Below, piece by piece: positions 16,882 through 25,880 of a stretch of DNA of 64,000 nucleotides. The translations under genes were made by a program, and so were the position numbers. This stretch comes from Arthrobacter sp. AFG7.2. Lineage in GTDB: Bacteria > Actinomycetota > Actinomycetes > Actinomycetales > Micrococcaceae. The stretch lies in contig NZ_PJMB01000003.1 in NCBI RefSeq assembly GCF_002892835.1, positions 62,001 through 126,000 of the forward strand, read 5' to 3'. The notes beneath the pieces are model-generated. The model worked only from the letters and a program-made list of their open reading frames with translations. It was not told the origin of the DNA and ran no database searches. Position 1 is the first letter of the stretch, and each line of letters begins with the position of its first letter.

Positions 16882-17822
16882 GCGCCATCAGCGAACTCAG
16901 CTCCATAACCCGGCGCAAGGGCAAAGCCACCGCCGCAGAGAAGAAGGCCAACGGCCGGGACAACAAGGCAGCGTATATCTTCCTGCTGCCGTGGCTGGTG
17001 GGCCTTGTAGCCATCACCATCGGTCCCATGATCATGTCGTTGTATCTGTCCTTTACGGACTACAACCTGCTCCAGCCGCCGGAATGGGTAGGGCTGGACA
17101 ACTTCACCCGCATGCTCAGTGACGCCCGGCTGCACAACTCGCTTGGCGTGACCTTCACGTACGTGTTCGTCGGTGTGCCGCTCCAGCTCGCCGTGGCGCT
17201 GCTGATCGCGCTGGTCCTGGACAAGGGCCTCCGCGGCCTGCCTTTCTACCGCTCAGTGTTCTACCTGCCGTCCCTCCTGGGCGGTTCGGTGGCCGTCGCC
17301 ATCCTGTGGAAGCAGATTTTTGGCACCACAGGCCTCGTGAACCAGGTCCTGGCAATGTTCGGCATTCAGGGACCGGGGTGGATTTCGGACCCCAGCACAG
17401 CGCTTGGCTCCATCATCCTGCTGCACGTCTGGACGTTCGGCGCCCCGATGATCATCTTCCTGGCCGGCCTCCGCCAGATACCGCACATGTACTACGAGGC
17501 TGCCAGGGTTGACGGCGCCACCACCCTCCAGCAGTTCTGGCGGATCACCCTGCCGATGCTGAGCCCGATCATCTTCTTCAACCTGGTGCTCCAGATCATC
17601 GGATCGTTCCAGTCCTTCACCCAGGCGTTCATCGTTTCGGGCGGCAACGGCGGACCGTCGGACTCCACGATGTTCTTCACGCTGTACCTCTACCAAAAGG
17701 GCTTTGGCCAGTTCGACATGGGTTACGCGTCAGCCATGGCATGGGTCCTGCTGGTGATCATCGGCGTCTTCACCGCCATCAACTTCATCGCTTCTAAGTA
17801 TTGGGTTTTCTATGACGACTAA
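16878..17822 (+). CDS. Sugar ABC transporter permease (MalF/UgpA type)
   Basis: A 314-residue inner-membrane protein with about six transmembrane helices, beginning FLLPWLVGLVAITIGPMIMS. The EAA loop that contacts the ATPase is present (YYEAARVDGATTLQQFWRI). Translation begins at GTG 16878 with a weak own site, overlapping a possible leader ORF. It ends inside the next permease gene (11-base overlap). No ATPase gene is nearby; such actinobacterial importers normally share one MsiK-type ATPase. Confidence 0.9.
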   Translation: MSAISELSSITRRKGKATAAEKKANGRDNKAAYIFLLPWLVGLVAITIGPMIMSLYLSFTDYNLLQPPEWVGLDNFTRMLSDARLHNSLGVTFTYVFVGVPLQLAVALLIALVLDKGLRGLPFYRSVFYLPSLLGGSVAVAILWKQIFGTTGLVNQVLAMFGIQGPGWISDPSTALGSIILLHVWTFGAPMIIFLAGLRQIPHMYYEAARVDGATTLQQFWRITLPMLSPIIFFNLVLQIIGSFQSFTQAFIVSGGNGGPSDSTMFFTLYLYQKGFGQFDMGYASAMAWVLLVIIGVFTAINFIASKYWVFYDD

Positions 17823-18753
17823 GCTGGAGACGCTGCCCACCCCGGACAAGAAGTCCGGAGGCGCCGGCAAGCCTACGAACCACCGCAAGCCCCGCGAGTC
17901 CCGCGGAACCCTGGCCTTTAGCCGGGCGCAGCGCGGAAAATCCCTGATGAAGCACGGCATCCTGATCCTGGCCGGCGGCCTGATGATCTACCCGCTGCTC
18001 TGGATGGTTGTTTCATCGCTGCGTCCCAACGAGCTGATCTTCCGCGAACCGGGACTCTGGCTCAACAGCCTGGAGATGAGCAACTACACCTCCGGCTGGT
18101 CGGCCCTGACGCACCCCTTTGGCCACTACATGATCAACTCGGCGATCGTGGTCATCGGATCCATCCTTGGCAACCTGATCTCATGCTCGATGGCTGCCTA
18201 CGCCTTCGCCCGGCTGCAGTTCACTGCCAAGAAGCTGCTGTTCGGCATCATGCTCCTGACCATCATGCTGCCGTTCCACGTGGTGATCGTTCCGCAGTAC
18301 ATCCTGTTCTCGCAGATCGGCTGGGTGAACACCTTCTGGCCGCTGATCGTGCCCAAGCTGCTGGCTACCGAAGCGTTCTTCGTCTTCCTTATGGTGCAGT
18401 TCATCCGCGGCATTCCGCGTGAGCTGGATGAGGCTGCGAGGATCGACGGCGCCGGTCATCCGCGCATCTTCCTGCGGGTCATCCTGCCGCTGATGGTGCC
18501 GGCACTGGCCACCACCACCATCTTCACGTTCATCTGGACCTGGAATGACTTCTTCGGGGCCCTCATCTACCTCACGGATCCGGACATGTTCACCGTTCCG
18601 GTAGCACTCCGGGCCTTCGTCGACTCACAGTCCGCAACCAGCTGGGGATCCCTGTTCGCGATGTCCATCGTGTCCCTCCTGCCGGTATTCCTGGTGTTCC
18701 TCTTCGGCCAGCGGTTCCTCATCAAGGGCATCGCGACCACCGGCATCAAGTAA
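17812..18753 (+). CDS. Sugar ABC transporter permease (MalG/UgpE type)
   Basis: A 313-residue permease partner. A basic N-terminal cytoplasmic stretch of about 45 residues precedes six transmembrane helices. The EAA loop is ELDEAARIDGAGHPRIFLR. It starts within the end of the first permease gene, as is usual for a tight pair, and with it forms the channel of the importer served by SBP1 and/or SBP2. The gene is followed by a hairpin at 18806 and then the separately promoted SBP2 gene. Confidence 0.9.
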   Translation: MTTKLETLPTPDKKSGGAGKPTNHRKPRESRGTLAFSRAQRGKSLMKHGILILAGGLMIYPLLWMVVSSLRPNELIFREPGLWLNSLEMSNYTSGWSALTHPFGHYMINSAIVVIGSILGNLISCSMAAYAFARLQFTAKKLLFGIMLLTIMLPFHVVIVPQYILFSQIGWVNTFWPLIVPKLLATEAFFVFLMVQFIRGIPRELDEAARIDGAGHPRIFLRVILPLMVPALATTTIFTFIWTWNDFFGALIYLTDPDMFTVPVALRAFVDSQSATSWGSLFAMSIVSLLPVFLVFLFGQRFLIKGIATTGIK

Positions 18754-18805
18754 AGTCAGGTCCTCCAGGCGGCGCGGTATTGCGGCGTTCTGGAGAGCAA
18801 CTCCC

Positions 18806-18836
18806 CGAACGGCCCGTCGTTGCGACGGGCCGTTCG
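18806..18836 (+). terminator. Hairpin after permease genes
   Basis: A perfect 14-bp stem (18806-18819 with 18823-18836) and a TTG loop. There is no T run, so it may terminate weakly or only protect the permease mRNA end. Confidence 0.6.
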
Positions 18837-18899
18837 GCCGTGGGGCCCGCGGCTGGGCGCCCGAAGGAAGAAAAGAGGCCGGAGGATGTTCCCTCAAGT

Positions 18900-18950
18900 C
18901 TTGTATTACAAGTTTGCCACTTGTAGTATTAGCTCCAGAAAGCGCTTTCG
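18900..18950 (+). promoter_or_regulatory. SBP2 promoter with two operator types
   Basis: TTGTAT (18901-18906) and TAGTAT (18924-18929) form a -35/-10 pair with a 17-base spacer. The predicted start near 18936 is covered by LacI operator E (GAAAGCGCTTTC, 18938-18949, a perfect palindrome). A second perfect inverted repeat CTTGTATTACAAG (18900-18912) overlaps the -35, and a partial copy CTTGTAGTATTAG (18920-18932) overlaps the -10. The second repeat family resembles GntR/AraR-type operators and suggests a further regulator. Confidence 0.65.
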
Positions 18951-19022
18951 TGTTTAGCTTTTATCCCCTCAGTGATCCGCAGTATTCCCCAGCATCAAGA
19001 TCAAAGAAGATCGGAGTTACCA

Positions 19023-20375
19023 GTGCAGCTTTTTCCCCGCCCTGCGTCTGCTGCCAGGCAACCGTCACGTTCCCATGGCGCAACCCGCCGCATCCGTAAG
19101 ACGGGCGTCGTTGCAGCCGCTGCCGCCGTCGTCATGGCCCTTAGTGCCTGCGGCGGAGGGTCCACCCCGCAAAATGCTGATGGCCCCGTCGAGCTCCGGT
19201 TCTCCTGGTGGGGCGGCGACAAGCGCGCCCAGCTGACCCAGGAAGCCATCAAGCAGTTCGAAGCAGAGAACCCGAACATCAAGATCAAGCCCGAGTTCGG
19301 CGACTGGAGCGGGTACTGGGACAAGCTGGCCACCCAGGTTGCCGCCAACGACGCACCGGACATCATTCAGATGGACGAAAAGTACATCACGGAATACTCC
19401 AGCCGTGGCGCCCTCCTGGATCTTTCCAAGTATGAGATCGATACCTCCAAGCTCGACGAGGCTGCACTCAACGCAGGCAAGAGCGAGGACGGTTTGACGG
19501 GCATCGCCGCCGGCATCAACGCCGCCACGATCCTGGCCAACCCTGCTGTCTTTGAGGCCGCCGGCGTTCCGATCCCCGATGACTCCACTTGGACCTGGGA
19601 GGACTTCGGCCGCATTGCAGCCGAGATCACCGAGAAGTCGCCCGGTGGCACCTACGGTGCTGCTGCATACGGTACGGACGAAGCTTCCTTGGGTGTTTGG
19701 CTCCGGCAGAACGACAAGTCCCTCTACACTTCGGACGGCAAGCTTGGATTCGAGCCGGAAGACATCGCCGAATGGTGGGCGTTCCTGAAGGACCTCAGCG
19801 CGAAGAAGGCAGTGCCGTCCGCTTCCGAGGTTATTGAGGCAGAGGCCGCGCCGCTGGACCAGAGCGGGCTGGCAACGGGCAAGAACGCCATGGCGTTCTG
19901 GTGGTCCAACCAGGCACCTGCCCTGGAAAAGGCCTCCGGTGGCGACCTGAAGATCATGCGGTTCCCCACCAAGACCGGTTCAGCCGAGGATGCCGGGCTT
20001 TGGTACAAGGCCTCACAGTTCTGGTCCGCTTCGTCCCGCACCAAGCACCCTGAGGAAACCGCCAAGTTCATCGACTTCCTGGCCAACAACGTCAAGGCGG
20101 GCGAAGCGCTCCTGGCAGACCGCGGCGTCTACCCGAACTCGGAAGTCCGCGCGGCCATCGAGTCCAAGCTCACCCCGGCTGACGTGAAGGTGGTCAAGTT
20201 CATTGACCAGATCAAGGAGGAGTTGGGCGAGGCTCCGGCTCCGCCGCCGAAGGGCGCCGGCGCGATCCAGGAAATCATCAAGCGGTACACCTCCGAGGTT
20301 CTCTTCGAACGGTTATCCACGGATGAGGCGGGCAAGAAAGCCCACGCCGAGATGTCGTCCGCTATCAGCAGCTAG
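19023..20375 (+). CDS. Sugar ABC transporter substrate-binding lipoprotein (SBP2)
   Basis: A 450-residue extracellular solute-binding protein with lipobox LSAC after a long basic, Arg-rich leader of about 40 residues. The segments ELRFSWWGGDKRAQLT and PDDSTWTWEDFGRIAAEIT align with SBP1 (15239-16534), marking paralogues. GTG 19023 is preferred because GGAG lies seven bases before it; an upstream GTG at 18972 is also in frame. It has its own promoter with LacI operator E. Two binding proteins for one permease pair would widen the substrate range. Confidence 0.85.
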   Translation: MQLFPRPASAARQPSRSHGATRRIRKTGVVAAAAAVVMALSACGGGSTPQNADGPVELRFSWWGGDKRAQLTQEAIKQFEAENPNIKIKPEFGDWSGYWDKLATQVAANDAPDIIQMDEKYITEYSSRGALLDLSKYEIDTSKLDEAALNAGKSEDGLTGIAAGINAATILANPAVFEAAGVPIPDDSTWTWEDFGRIAAEITEKSPGGTYGAAAYGTDEASLGVWLRQNDKSLYTSDGKLGFEPEDIAEWWAFLKDLSAKKAVPSASEVIEAEAAPLDQSGLATGKNAMAFWWSNQAPALEKASGGDLKIMRFPTKTGSAEDAGLWYKASQFWSASSRTKHPEETAKFIDFLANNVKAGEALLADRGVYPNSEVRAAIESKLTPADVKVVKFIDQIKEELGEAPAPPPKGAGAIQEIIKRYTSEVLFERLSTDEAGKKAHAEMSSAISS

Positions 20376-20454
20376 TTCTCACACCGCCATCACGGCTCAG
20401 GACGGCCTGGAGTGGATGCCTCCTCCACCCACACCGTCCGACGGCGGGTGACCG

Positions 20455-20502
20455 GCTCCGCCCCGGCGGGAACCTTTGGTTCCTTCCGGGGCGGAGCTGT
20501 TT
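20455..20502 (+). terminator. Terminator after SBP2
   Basis: GCTCCGCCCCGG (20455-20466) pairs with CCGGGGCGGAGC (20486-20497), with an inner GGAACC/GGTTCC stem and a short TGTTT tail. Confidence 0.85.
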
Positions 20503-20530
20503 AACGTTGAAGCTATGGATCTACCTGCGC

Positions 20531-21061
20531 TTAGCCCGGATTGTCGGGGTCGTAAGGCTTGATTTCCCTGACCATGACAGTGCGCGGCCAGGTATCCAAC
20601 CCGTGTTGCTTTTCCCTGCGTACCACCGCTCTCTGCCCGCTGCTCCACTCGGTGTCCGGTAAGTGGGTGAAGCCCAAGCGTTCGTAGTAGGGAGCGTTCC
20701 ATGGAACGCCCGAGAAAGTGGTCAGCGAGAGTCCCCGGAGCTTTCTTCCGGCGGCCCATCGTTCCACGTGGGCTATAAGTGTGCTGCCGATGCCACGCCG
20801 GCCCTGGTCCGGATCGACGGTGACCTGCTCGATGTGTGCCCACACTCCAAGGACATCCACCAGGATGTATGCAATTGCTGCCCCGGAGGGTCCAGTGGCA
20901 ACCCAGGCACGGCCCGCACGCTGGTAGGCAGCCAGTTCCTCCTCGGTCATTGGGGGATCGTCGGCAACTGAGTCCATGCCGAACGATCGAAAGAGTTGCC
21001 CGGCTGCCACTTCAATATCCCGGATACGTTGCAGGTCCCCTGGTTCCGCTGGCCGAATCAT
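20531..21061 (-). CDS. GNAT-family N-acetyltransferase
   Basis: A 176-residue GNAT acetyltransferase. The acetyl-CoA pyrophosphate loop is DQGRRGIGSTLI, following the strand IEQVTVDP, and the late motif NAPYYERLGF is present. The acceptor substrate is unknown. Start 21061 is chosen because it opens directly on the fold (MIRPAEPGD) and because a GATACT box ends six bases before it, matching the leaderless pattern of neighbours. It converges with SBP2 and is not part of the sugar regulon on present evidence. Confidence 0.8.
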   Translation of the reverse strand: MIRPAEPGDLQRIRDIEVAAGQLFRSFGMDSVADDPPMTEEELAAYQRAGRAWVATGPSGAAIAYILVDVLGVWAHIEQVTVDPDQGRRGIGSTLIAHVERWAAGRKLRGLSLTTFSGVPWNAPYYERLGFTHLPDTEWSSGQRAVVRREKQHGLDTWPRTVMVREIKPYDPDNPG

Positions 21062-21110
21062 CTGGCCAGTATCACCTGGCTCGAAGCGTGATCTTGTACC
21101 GCCGGTCCTG

Positions 21111-22577
21111 TCAGGCATGGGGCGTGTGGCGTGATGGTGGTCGGTCAACCCAGAAGGACGGTATGGCGCGGCCCGGGACCTGGACAGCGTGCTCCGCCGG
21201 ATGCCTGTGCTCCGCCGACGGGTGCAGCGCTCGGTGCGGAAGCAGTGCAATGGCTGTGCCTGGCGGTGGTGGTGCGGTGGAGTGGTAGGTGTGGCCGGTG
21301 GGGGTCCGGAGCTGCACGGTGTGTCGTGGTCCGGGCACTGTGCGGGTCGTCCAGCCGGGTGTTTCTTTGGTGTGGTTGCAGGCTTCGCAAAGGCCCTGGC
21401 CGTTGGTACTGCTTGTGGGTCCGTGCTGGTGCCGGGGGATGATGTGGTCGTGGTGGCGGATAGGCGCGTCGCAGTAGGGGGTGCGGCAGGTGTCGTCCCG
21501 TGTTTGAAGGAAGCGGCGGAGCCCGGGAGGGAAGAGCCGGGCTTTGGAGTCCATGGCCAGCAGTTCCCCGGTGGCGGGGGCGGTGTAGAGCCGGCGGAGC
21601 CACGTTGTCAGCTCTCCGGTTTCAGGTTCCTGACTCAGGACTGCTTTCCTGGCCCACTCGGCGGGGACGATGCCGTAGCCGGCCAGGCGGGCTGGTTCGC
21701 TGTCGCCCTGGAAGAGGGTGCGGTCGGTCATGACGAGCTGAATTTCGATGCCGCTGATCCCGCCAGGGGTGCCGGTCACGCGCTGCACCAGTTCATCGGC
21801 CATGATCTGGCCCTTGCCGCGCTCATCACCGGAGGCCCGCCGGGTGTCGGCGTTCCGCGTCAGGGCCGCGAAGACAGCGACACCCTGCGCCACGGGCAGC
21901 AGGGCGGTCAGGCGGGTCATGGTGTCCGGTGCCGGCCGGAGAGTCACGGTCCGATCACTGATGGCGTGGCCGGCCCGTTTCGCGACCGAGCCCGGGTCCC
22001 GCCGGTACGCTGCCGCGCGAACGGCGGCAATGACGGCACGGTCCCCGGCGCCGGCAAGGGTGCCGGTGTCCGCGGCGATTTCCTCATCCACGGCGCAGCG
22101 GTCCTCGGCGGACAGGCACGTTGTTTCCTTCACAATAAGGGTGGCCCGCCATTCATTCAGCTGCCCGGACTGCAAAGCGGCCAGGGTGTGGGGCATCTCG
22201 GTAGCCAGCGCTTTTGCCAGCCCCAGGAGCCGGCCGCCCCGGGCCGGGGACTCCCGCCGCGCCAACGCGATCTCAGCACCAACCCCGGCGCCGAGCTCAT
22301 CCGCCCGACCACCTGCCGCGGCCTGCTCCCGCCGCCGGGAGAGTTCAAAAGCAACAGCGATTTCGGCCTGCCGGGCAGAGGCCAGCGACTTCAGATCCTC
22401 AAGCGCCCGCAACTGGTCGATCATCCCCGGACCGTCATCCGCGACAGGAACCGACGCCAAAGTCCTGGAGGCATCCGCAATGGAAGGCAACCCGGCAGTT
22501 GGCACGGAAGCCAGGCCCAAAGAACGCACAGCGCGACGATCCGTCTGCCCTGCTTCCCAAACCCCAGTTGCTGCCAT
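21111..22577 (-). CDS. DUF222 domain protein with HNH endonuclease motif
   Basis: A 488-residue protein of the DUF222/HNH group (the 13E12-type family common in actinobacteria in several copies per genome). The DUF222 helical domain covers about residues 50-300. The HNH nuclease site is near residues 360-420: two CxxC-type pairs ([10 protein letters not shown] and [10 protein letters not shown]) frame [15 protein letters not shown] degenerate, Pro/His-rich tail follows. The biological role of this family is not established; some copies behave as repeats. No mobile-element ends were seen around it. Confidence 0.8.
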   Translation of the reverse strand: MAATGVWEAGQTDRRAVRSLGLASVPTAGLPSIADASRTLASVPVADDGPGMIDQLRALEDLKSLASARQAEIAVAFELSRRREQAAAGGRADELGAGVGAEIALARRESPARGGRLLGLAKALATEMPHTLAALQSGQLNEWRATLIVKETTCLSAEDRCAVDEEIAADTGTLAGAGDRAVIAAVRAAAYRRDPGSVAKRAGHAISDRTVTLRPAPDTMTRLTALLPVAQGVAVFAALTRNADTRRASGDERGKGQIMADELVQRVTGTPGGISGIEIQLVMTDRTLFQGDSEPARLAGYGIVPAEWARKAVLSQEPETGELTTWLRRLYTAPATGELLAMDSKARLFPPGLRRFLQTRDDTCRTPYCDAPIRHHDHIIPRHQHGPTSSTNGQGLCEACNHTKETPGWTTRTVPGPRHTVQLRTPTGHTYHSTAPPPPGTAIALLPHRALHPSAEHRHPAEHAVQVPGRAIPSFWVDRPPSRHTPHA

Positions 22578-22664
22578 AACCCAACTCTGCCAAAGACCAC
22601 TGACAATAAAGCGAGAGAAAACCGCTATGTGGAAAACCCGAAACGGCAGCGCCCGTCCAGCGCG

Positions 22665-23261
22665 TTAAGTGGTACCTTTCCACAGCCGCTGCCACCAGGA
22701 ACGCTGCGGTTCCGGTTCTTCCGGCGCCTCGGCAGTCCGTGCGGCACGGCGTTGACGCCAGCGCCCCACCTCCTCTTCGACGTCACGAATTTTGGTAATC
22801 ACCGGCGGCCCGCCCTGGAGCTGGCGCCGGGCGTCAATGACGCGCCGGTTAAAGTCCTCCAGGACGTCCCGCACCTGTTGCTCCGTGTACTGGGCATCCA
22901 GCTTGCCATCGAGCTCGGCGTCCTCCTTGCGGAGCAGGATTGCGGGCGGTCCGAGGCCGCTGATGTTTTCCCGCTGCAGGAGGCCCTTGACCCACCAGTC
23001 GGGATCGTAGGACTCCCCCAGCCCTGGAATTGGCTTGCCCGCGTACTTGAGGTTGTCGAACTTGCCCTGCGCCATGGCATCGCGGACCAGGTATTCCGCC
23101 CGGGCAGCGTCACTTACCTTTTTGCGCTTCTCGCGCTCCTTCTCATCAAGGGCATCGAGCGCCGCTTCCTCCTCGGCGCTGATGCCCGCTCCCCGATAGG
23201 AACGAAGCTCGGCGGCACGCTCCACACGCTTCCGGAAGTCCCCTCCGCCGCTGCTGCTCAT
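22665..23261 (-). CDS. DUF1992 (DnaJ-homologue-like) protein
   Basis: A 198-residue soluble protein. The DUF1992 signature is clear: MAQGKFDNLKYAGKPIPG followed by DPDWWVKGLLQRENIS and a helical stretch NRRVIDARRQLQGGPP. Homologues are annotated as DnaJ-related, but no J domain is present. Start ATG 23261 has AGGTGG eight bases upstream; GTG 23273 is in frame but has no room for a site. It is highly charged and helix-rich; its function is unknown. Confidence 0.8.
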   Translation of the reverse strand: MSSSGGGDFRKRVERAAELRSYRGAGISAEEEAALDALDEKEREKRKKVSDAARAEYLVRDAMAQGKFDNLKYAGKPIPGLGESYDPDWWVKGLLQRENISGLGPPAILLRKEDAELDGKLDAQYTEQQVRDVLEDFNRRVIDARRQLQGGPPVITKIRDVEEEVGRWRQRRAARTAEAPEEPEPQRSWWQRLWKGTT

Positions 23262-23349
23262 AACCGCCACCACCTCATATTCAACCCGGCCTCCCTTCCA
23301 GTATTCAAAAGCACTCCGCCAGGTTCAACGCCTGCCGCGGACAAACGGC

Positions 23350-23373
23350 AGAAAGCGCTTCCTGACCTATACT
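23350..23373 (+). promoter_or_regulatory. GH35 promoter with LacI operator F
   Basis: AGAAAGCGCTTCCT (23350-23363) is the sixth member of the operator family. It ends five bases before a TATACT -10 box (23368-23373), so a bound repressor would block polymerase. The -10 ends seven bases before ATG 23381, indicating a leaderless start. Confidence 0.7.
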
Positions 23374-23380
23374 CGCTCCT

Positions 23381-25762
23381 ATGCCCACGCACCCGCCAAG
23401 CCCCGCCGCCCTCCTCCGCGTGACCCACCAGCCCTGGGATTCGCCCGCCACCATTCCTGCCATGAGCAACTCGGTGGACCGGCATAACAGGTACCGGCTC
23501 ACCAATCGGTACCTGGAAATCGGCGGGAAACCGGCCCTTCCCGTTTCCGGAGAGCTCCATTTCAGCCGCGTCCCCCGCACAAGGTGGGAAGAGCGGCTCC
23601 GGCTGATGAAGGCGGGCGGAATCACCGTGGTGGCGTCCTATATCTTCTGGATCCATCACGAACCAAGGGAAAGCACAGCGAGTTTCGAGGGGAACCTGGA
23701 TGTCGCCGCCTTCGTCCGGCTCTGCTCGGACATCGGGCTGGATGTGGTGCTGCGCATCGGCCCCTGGTGCCACGGCGAGGTGCGCAACGGCGGTTTCCCG
23801 GACTGGGTTCAGTCAGCCCCGGTGAAGCACCGAACCAACGATCCTGCCTACCTGGAACTGGTCAGGGGCTGGTTCGGCCACCTGGGTGAAGAACTGGCCG
23901 GACTGGGAGGCCCCGGCAGCAATATCATCGGCATCCAGCTTGAAAACGAGCTGTATGACCAGCCCGGGCACATCACCGAACTTAAAGGGCTGGCACGAAA
24001 CGCAGGCCTTTCGGCCCCTATCTGGACTGCGACGGCGTGGGGCGGCGCCGACCTGCCCGAGGGTGAGGTCCTGCCACTCTTCGGCGGTTACGGAGACGGT
24101 TTCTGGGTGGACGCGGACGCTCCCTGGGACCCCACGTTCCGTGAACACTATTTCTTCAGCCACGTCTGGGATGACCCCGGCATTGGCGCTGATATCCGTG
24201 AGCACCTCGGAAACAGCCCAGGGGCAGCTGCGCCGCGAACGCCGTCGGCCCTGTTTCCGCCCGCCACCTGCGAACTGGCCGGCGGCATGGCCACCGCCTA
24301 CCAGCGCCGGCCCTGGCCGCGCGGACTGGATGTGGCGGCAGTGGCCCACAACAAGATCGGCAACGGCTCATCCTGGCAGGGTTACTACATGTTCGCCGGC
24401 GGCAGCAATCCCGACGACGGGCTGCAGGAGTCGCAGGCCACCGGCTACCCCAATGACCTGCCCCGGTTCGACTACGACTTCCATGCCCCGATCGGGACCT
24501 CGGGCCGCCCAGCTTTCAGCTTTGCGGCATTGCGGAAGCAGCACGCATTCCTGGCTGCTTTTGGTGACCGGACCGCGGAGATGCCCTCCACACTCCCCCA
24601 AGTCATGCCCGCCGGGATCGAGGACACATCAACCCTGCGCTGGGCACTCCGCAGCAATGGGAATGCAGGCTTCGTCTTCATTACCTGGCATCAGCCGCAT
24701 GTCCCGCTCGGCACCTATGAAGGAGCGCAGTTTGAGGTCGTGCTCGACGCCGGACCGGTCACCTTCCCTGCCGTCCCCGTCGACATTCCGGCCGGCACCA
24801 TAGCCCACTGGCCGGTGAACCTGGAGGCGTGCGGGGTGACGCTGGAATGGGCCACGGCCTCTCCGCTGTCCCTCCTTGCGCCAGCCCGGGAAATTCCAGG
24901 ATCGCGTCCCACCCTGGTACTCACCGCCGAAAACGGCATCCCGGTGGAACTCCGCTTTGCGCCCGGCACAAAGGTCTTCCGGCCCGGGCACGCAGACCTG
25001 CCTGCCGGCACCGACGAATCCTTCCGGATCCCCACGGATGAGCCCATCGTCTTGACAGCCCAGGCAGGAGACGCGGCACTGGATGTGCTGGTCCTGCCCG
25101 CGGACATGGGCAACAACGCGTGGGTGCTGGACACACGCCGCGGCCGCGAGCTGGTTATCTCCCAGGAACCGGTATGGGTTGATGGCCAAGGACGCATCGC
25201 CGGACGCTTCCGCAAGCAGCAGGAGGTCCGGTGCTACCGCCCGGCGTCACGGTCCTTCACCGCGCTGCCTGTCCTGGTGACAGGCGCGGCAGGCGACGGG
25301 CACAGCCAGGAGCGGGACCTCCGGGCGGAACTGGTGCGCCCTGCGGCCCCGGTGCCCGCGTCATTCGGCTCCAGGGCAAACCGGGCCGCAGCCCCGCAAC
25401 CGAACGCCATTGACGAACTTGCGCAGACATACTCGCTGGAAATCCCTGCCGCGGCTTTTGCCACTGACCACGTGGAGCTTGACATCCGCTGGGCCGGAGA
25501 CGTTGCCCAGCTCTTGGTGGATGGAAGACCGGTGGCCGACCGGTTCTGGGACGGATCCCCCTGGCTGCTGGAGGTTTCCGACGCGGGCATCCGGCGCGGT
25601 TCCGAGGTCATCCTGCAGATCCTCCCGCTTTCCCCGGACGCAAAGATCGGGCTGCCACTCGAGGCCCGGCTCCGGAGGGAAGCCACGGCCGGGGATCTCA
25701 TTGCCCTGGACTCAGTCCGGCTGATTCCCTGGACGGGATGGCAGGAGCACCCGGAGGCATAA
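23381..25762 (+). CDS. GH35 beta-galactosidase
   Basis: A 793-residue glycoside hydrolase family 35 enzyme without a signal peptide, so probably cytoplasmic. The acid/base is E190 (GIQLENELYD) and the likely nucleophile E298 (ATCELAGGM). The opening GELHFSRVPRTRWEERL is the family's substrate-pocket signature. C-terminal beta domains follow from about residue 420. Start 23381 is supported by the TATACT box seven bases upstream; ATG 23461 (MSNSVDRHN) is an alternative. Operator F places it in the LacI regulon, implying that the imported oligosaccharide bears terminal beta-galactose. Confidence 0.85.
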   Translation: MPTHPPSPAALLRVTHQPWDSPATIPAMSNSVDRHNRYRLTNRYLEIGGKPALPVSGELHFSRVPRTRWEERLRLMKAGGITVVASYIFWIHHEPRESTASFEGNLDVAAFVRLCSDIGLDVVLRIGPWCHGEVRNGGFPDWVQSAPVKHRTNDPAYLELVRGWFGHLGEELAGLGGPGSNIIGIQLENELYDQPGHITELKGLARNAGLSAPIWTATAWGGADLPEGEVLPLFGGYGDGFWVDADAPWDPTFREHYFFSHVWDDPGIGADIREHLGNSPGAAAPRTPSALFPPATCELAGGMATAYQRRPWPRGLDVAAVAHNKIGNGSSWQGYYMFAGGSNPDDGLQESQATGYPNDLPRFDYDFHAPIGTSGRPAFSFAALRKQHAFLAAFGDRTAEMPSTLPQVMPAGIEDTSTLRWALRSNGNAGFVFITWHQPHVPLGTYEGAQFEVVLDAGPVTFPAVPVDIPAGTIAHWPVNLEACGVTLEWATASPLSLLAPAREIPGSRPTLVLTAENGIPVELRFAPGTKVFRPGHADLPAGTDESFRIPTDEPIVLTAQAGDAALDVLVLPADMGNNAWVLDTRRGRELVISQEPVWVDGQGRIAGRFRKQQEVRCYRPASRSFTALPVLVTGAAGDGHSQERDLRAELVRPAAPVPASFGSRANRAAAPQPNAIDELAQTYSLEIPAAAFATDHVELDIRWAGDVAQLLVDGRPVADRFWDGSPWLLEVSDAGIRRGSEVILQILPLSPDAKIGLPLEARLRREATAGDLIALDSVRLIPWTGWQEHPEA

Positions 25763-25813
25763 GCCTCTGCCGGCTGGGCAGAGCGGCTGTGACCACTTCT
25801 CCACGCAGCAACG

Positions 25814-25853
25814 AAGGCGTACGACGGCGGGACGTGCCGCCGTCGTACGCCTT
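25814..25853. terminator. Terminator between GH35 and AHSA1 genes
   Basis: A 17-bp perfect stem (25814-25830 and 25837-25853) containing GACGGCGG/CCGCCGTC, with an AAGG/CCTT base. It serves the convergent genes and belongs to the dispersed hairpin family of this window. Confidence 0.85.
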
Positions 25854-25880
25854 CCTTGTGGTTGTGCCGCAGTAAGCCGC

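Noticed and set aside
21111..22577. DUF222/HNH gene as part of a mobile element
   Set aside because: No inverted repeats, target duplications, integrase or intron boundaries were seen around it.
21189..23423. 744-codon forward open frame
   Set aside because: It lies opposite the DUF222/HNH and DUF1992 genes, has no domain, and reads as Gly/Arg/Pro-rich antisense of GC-rich codons.
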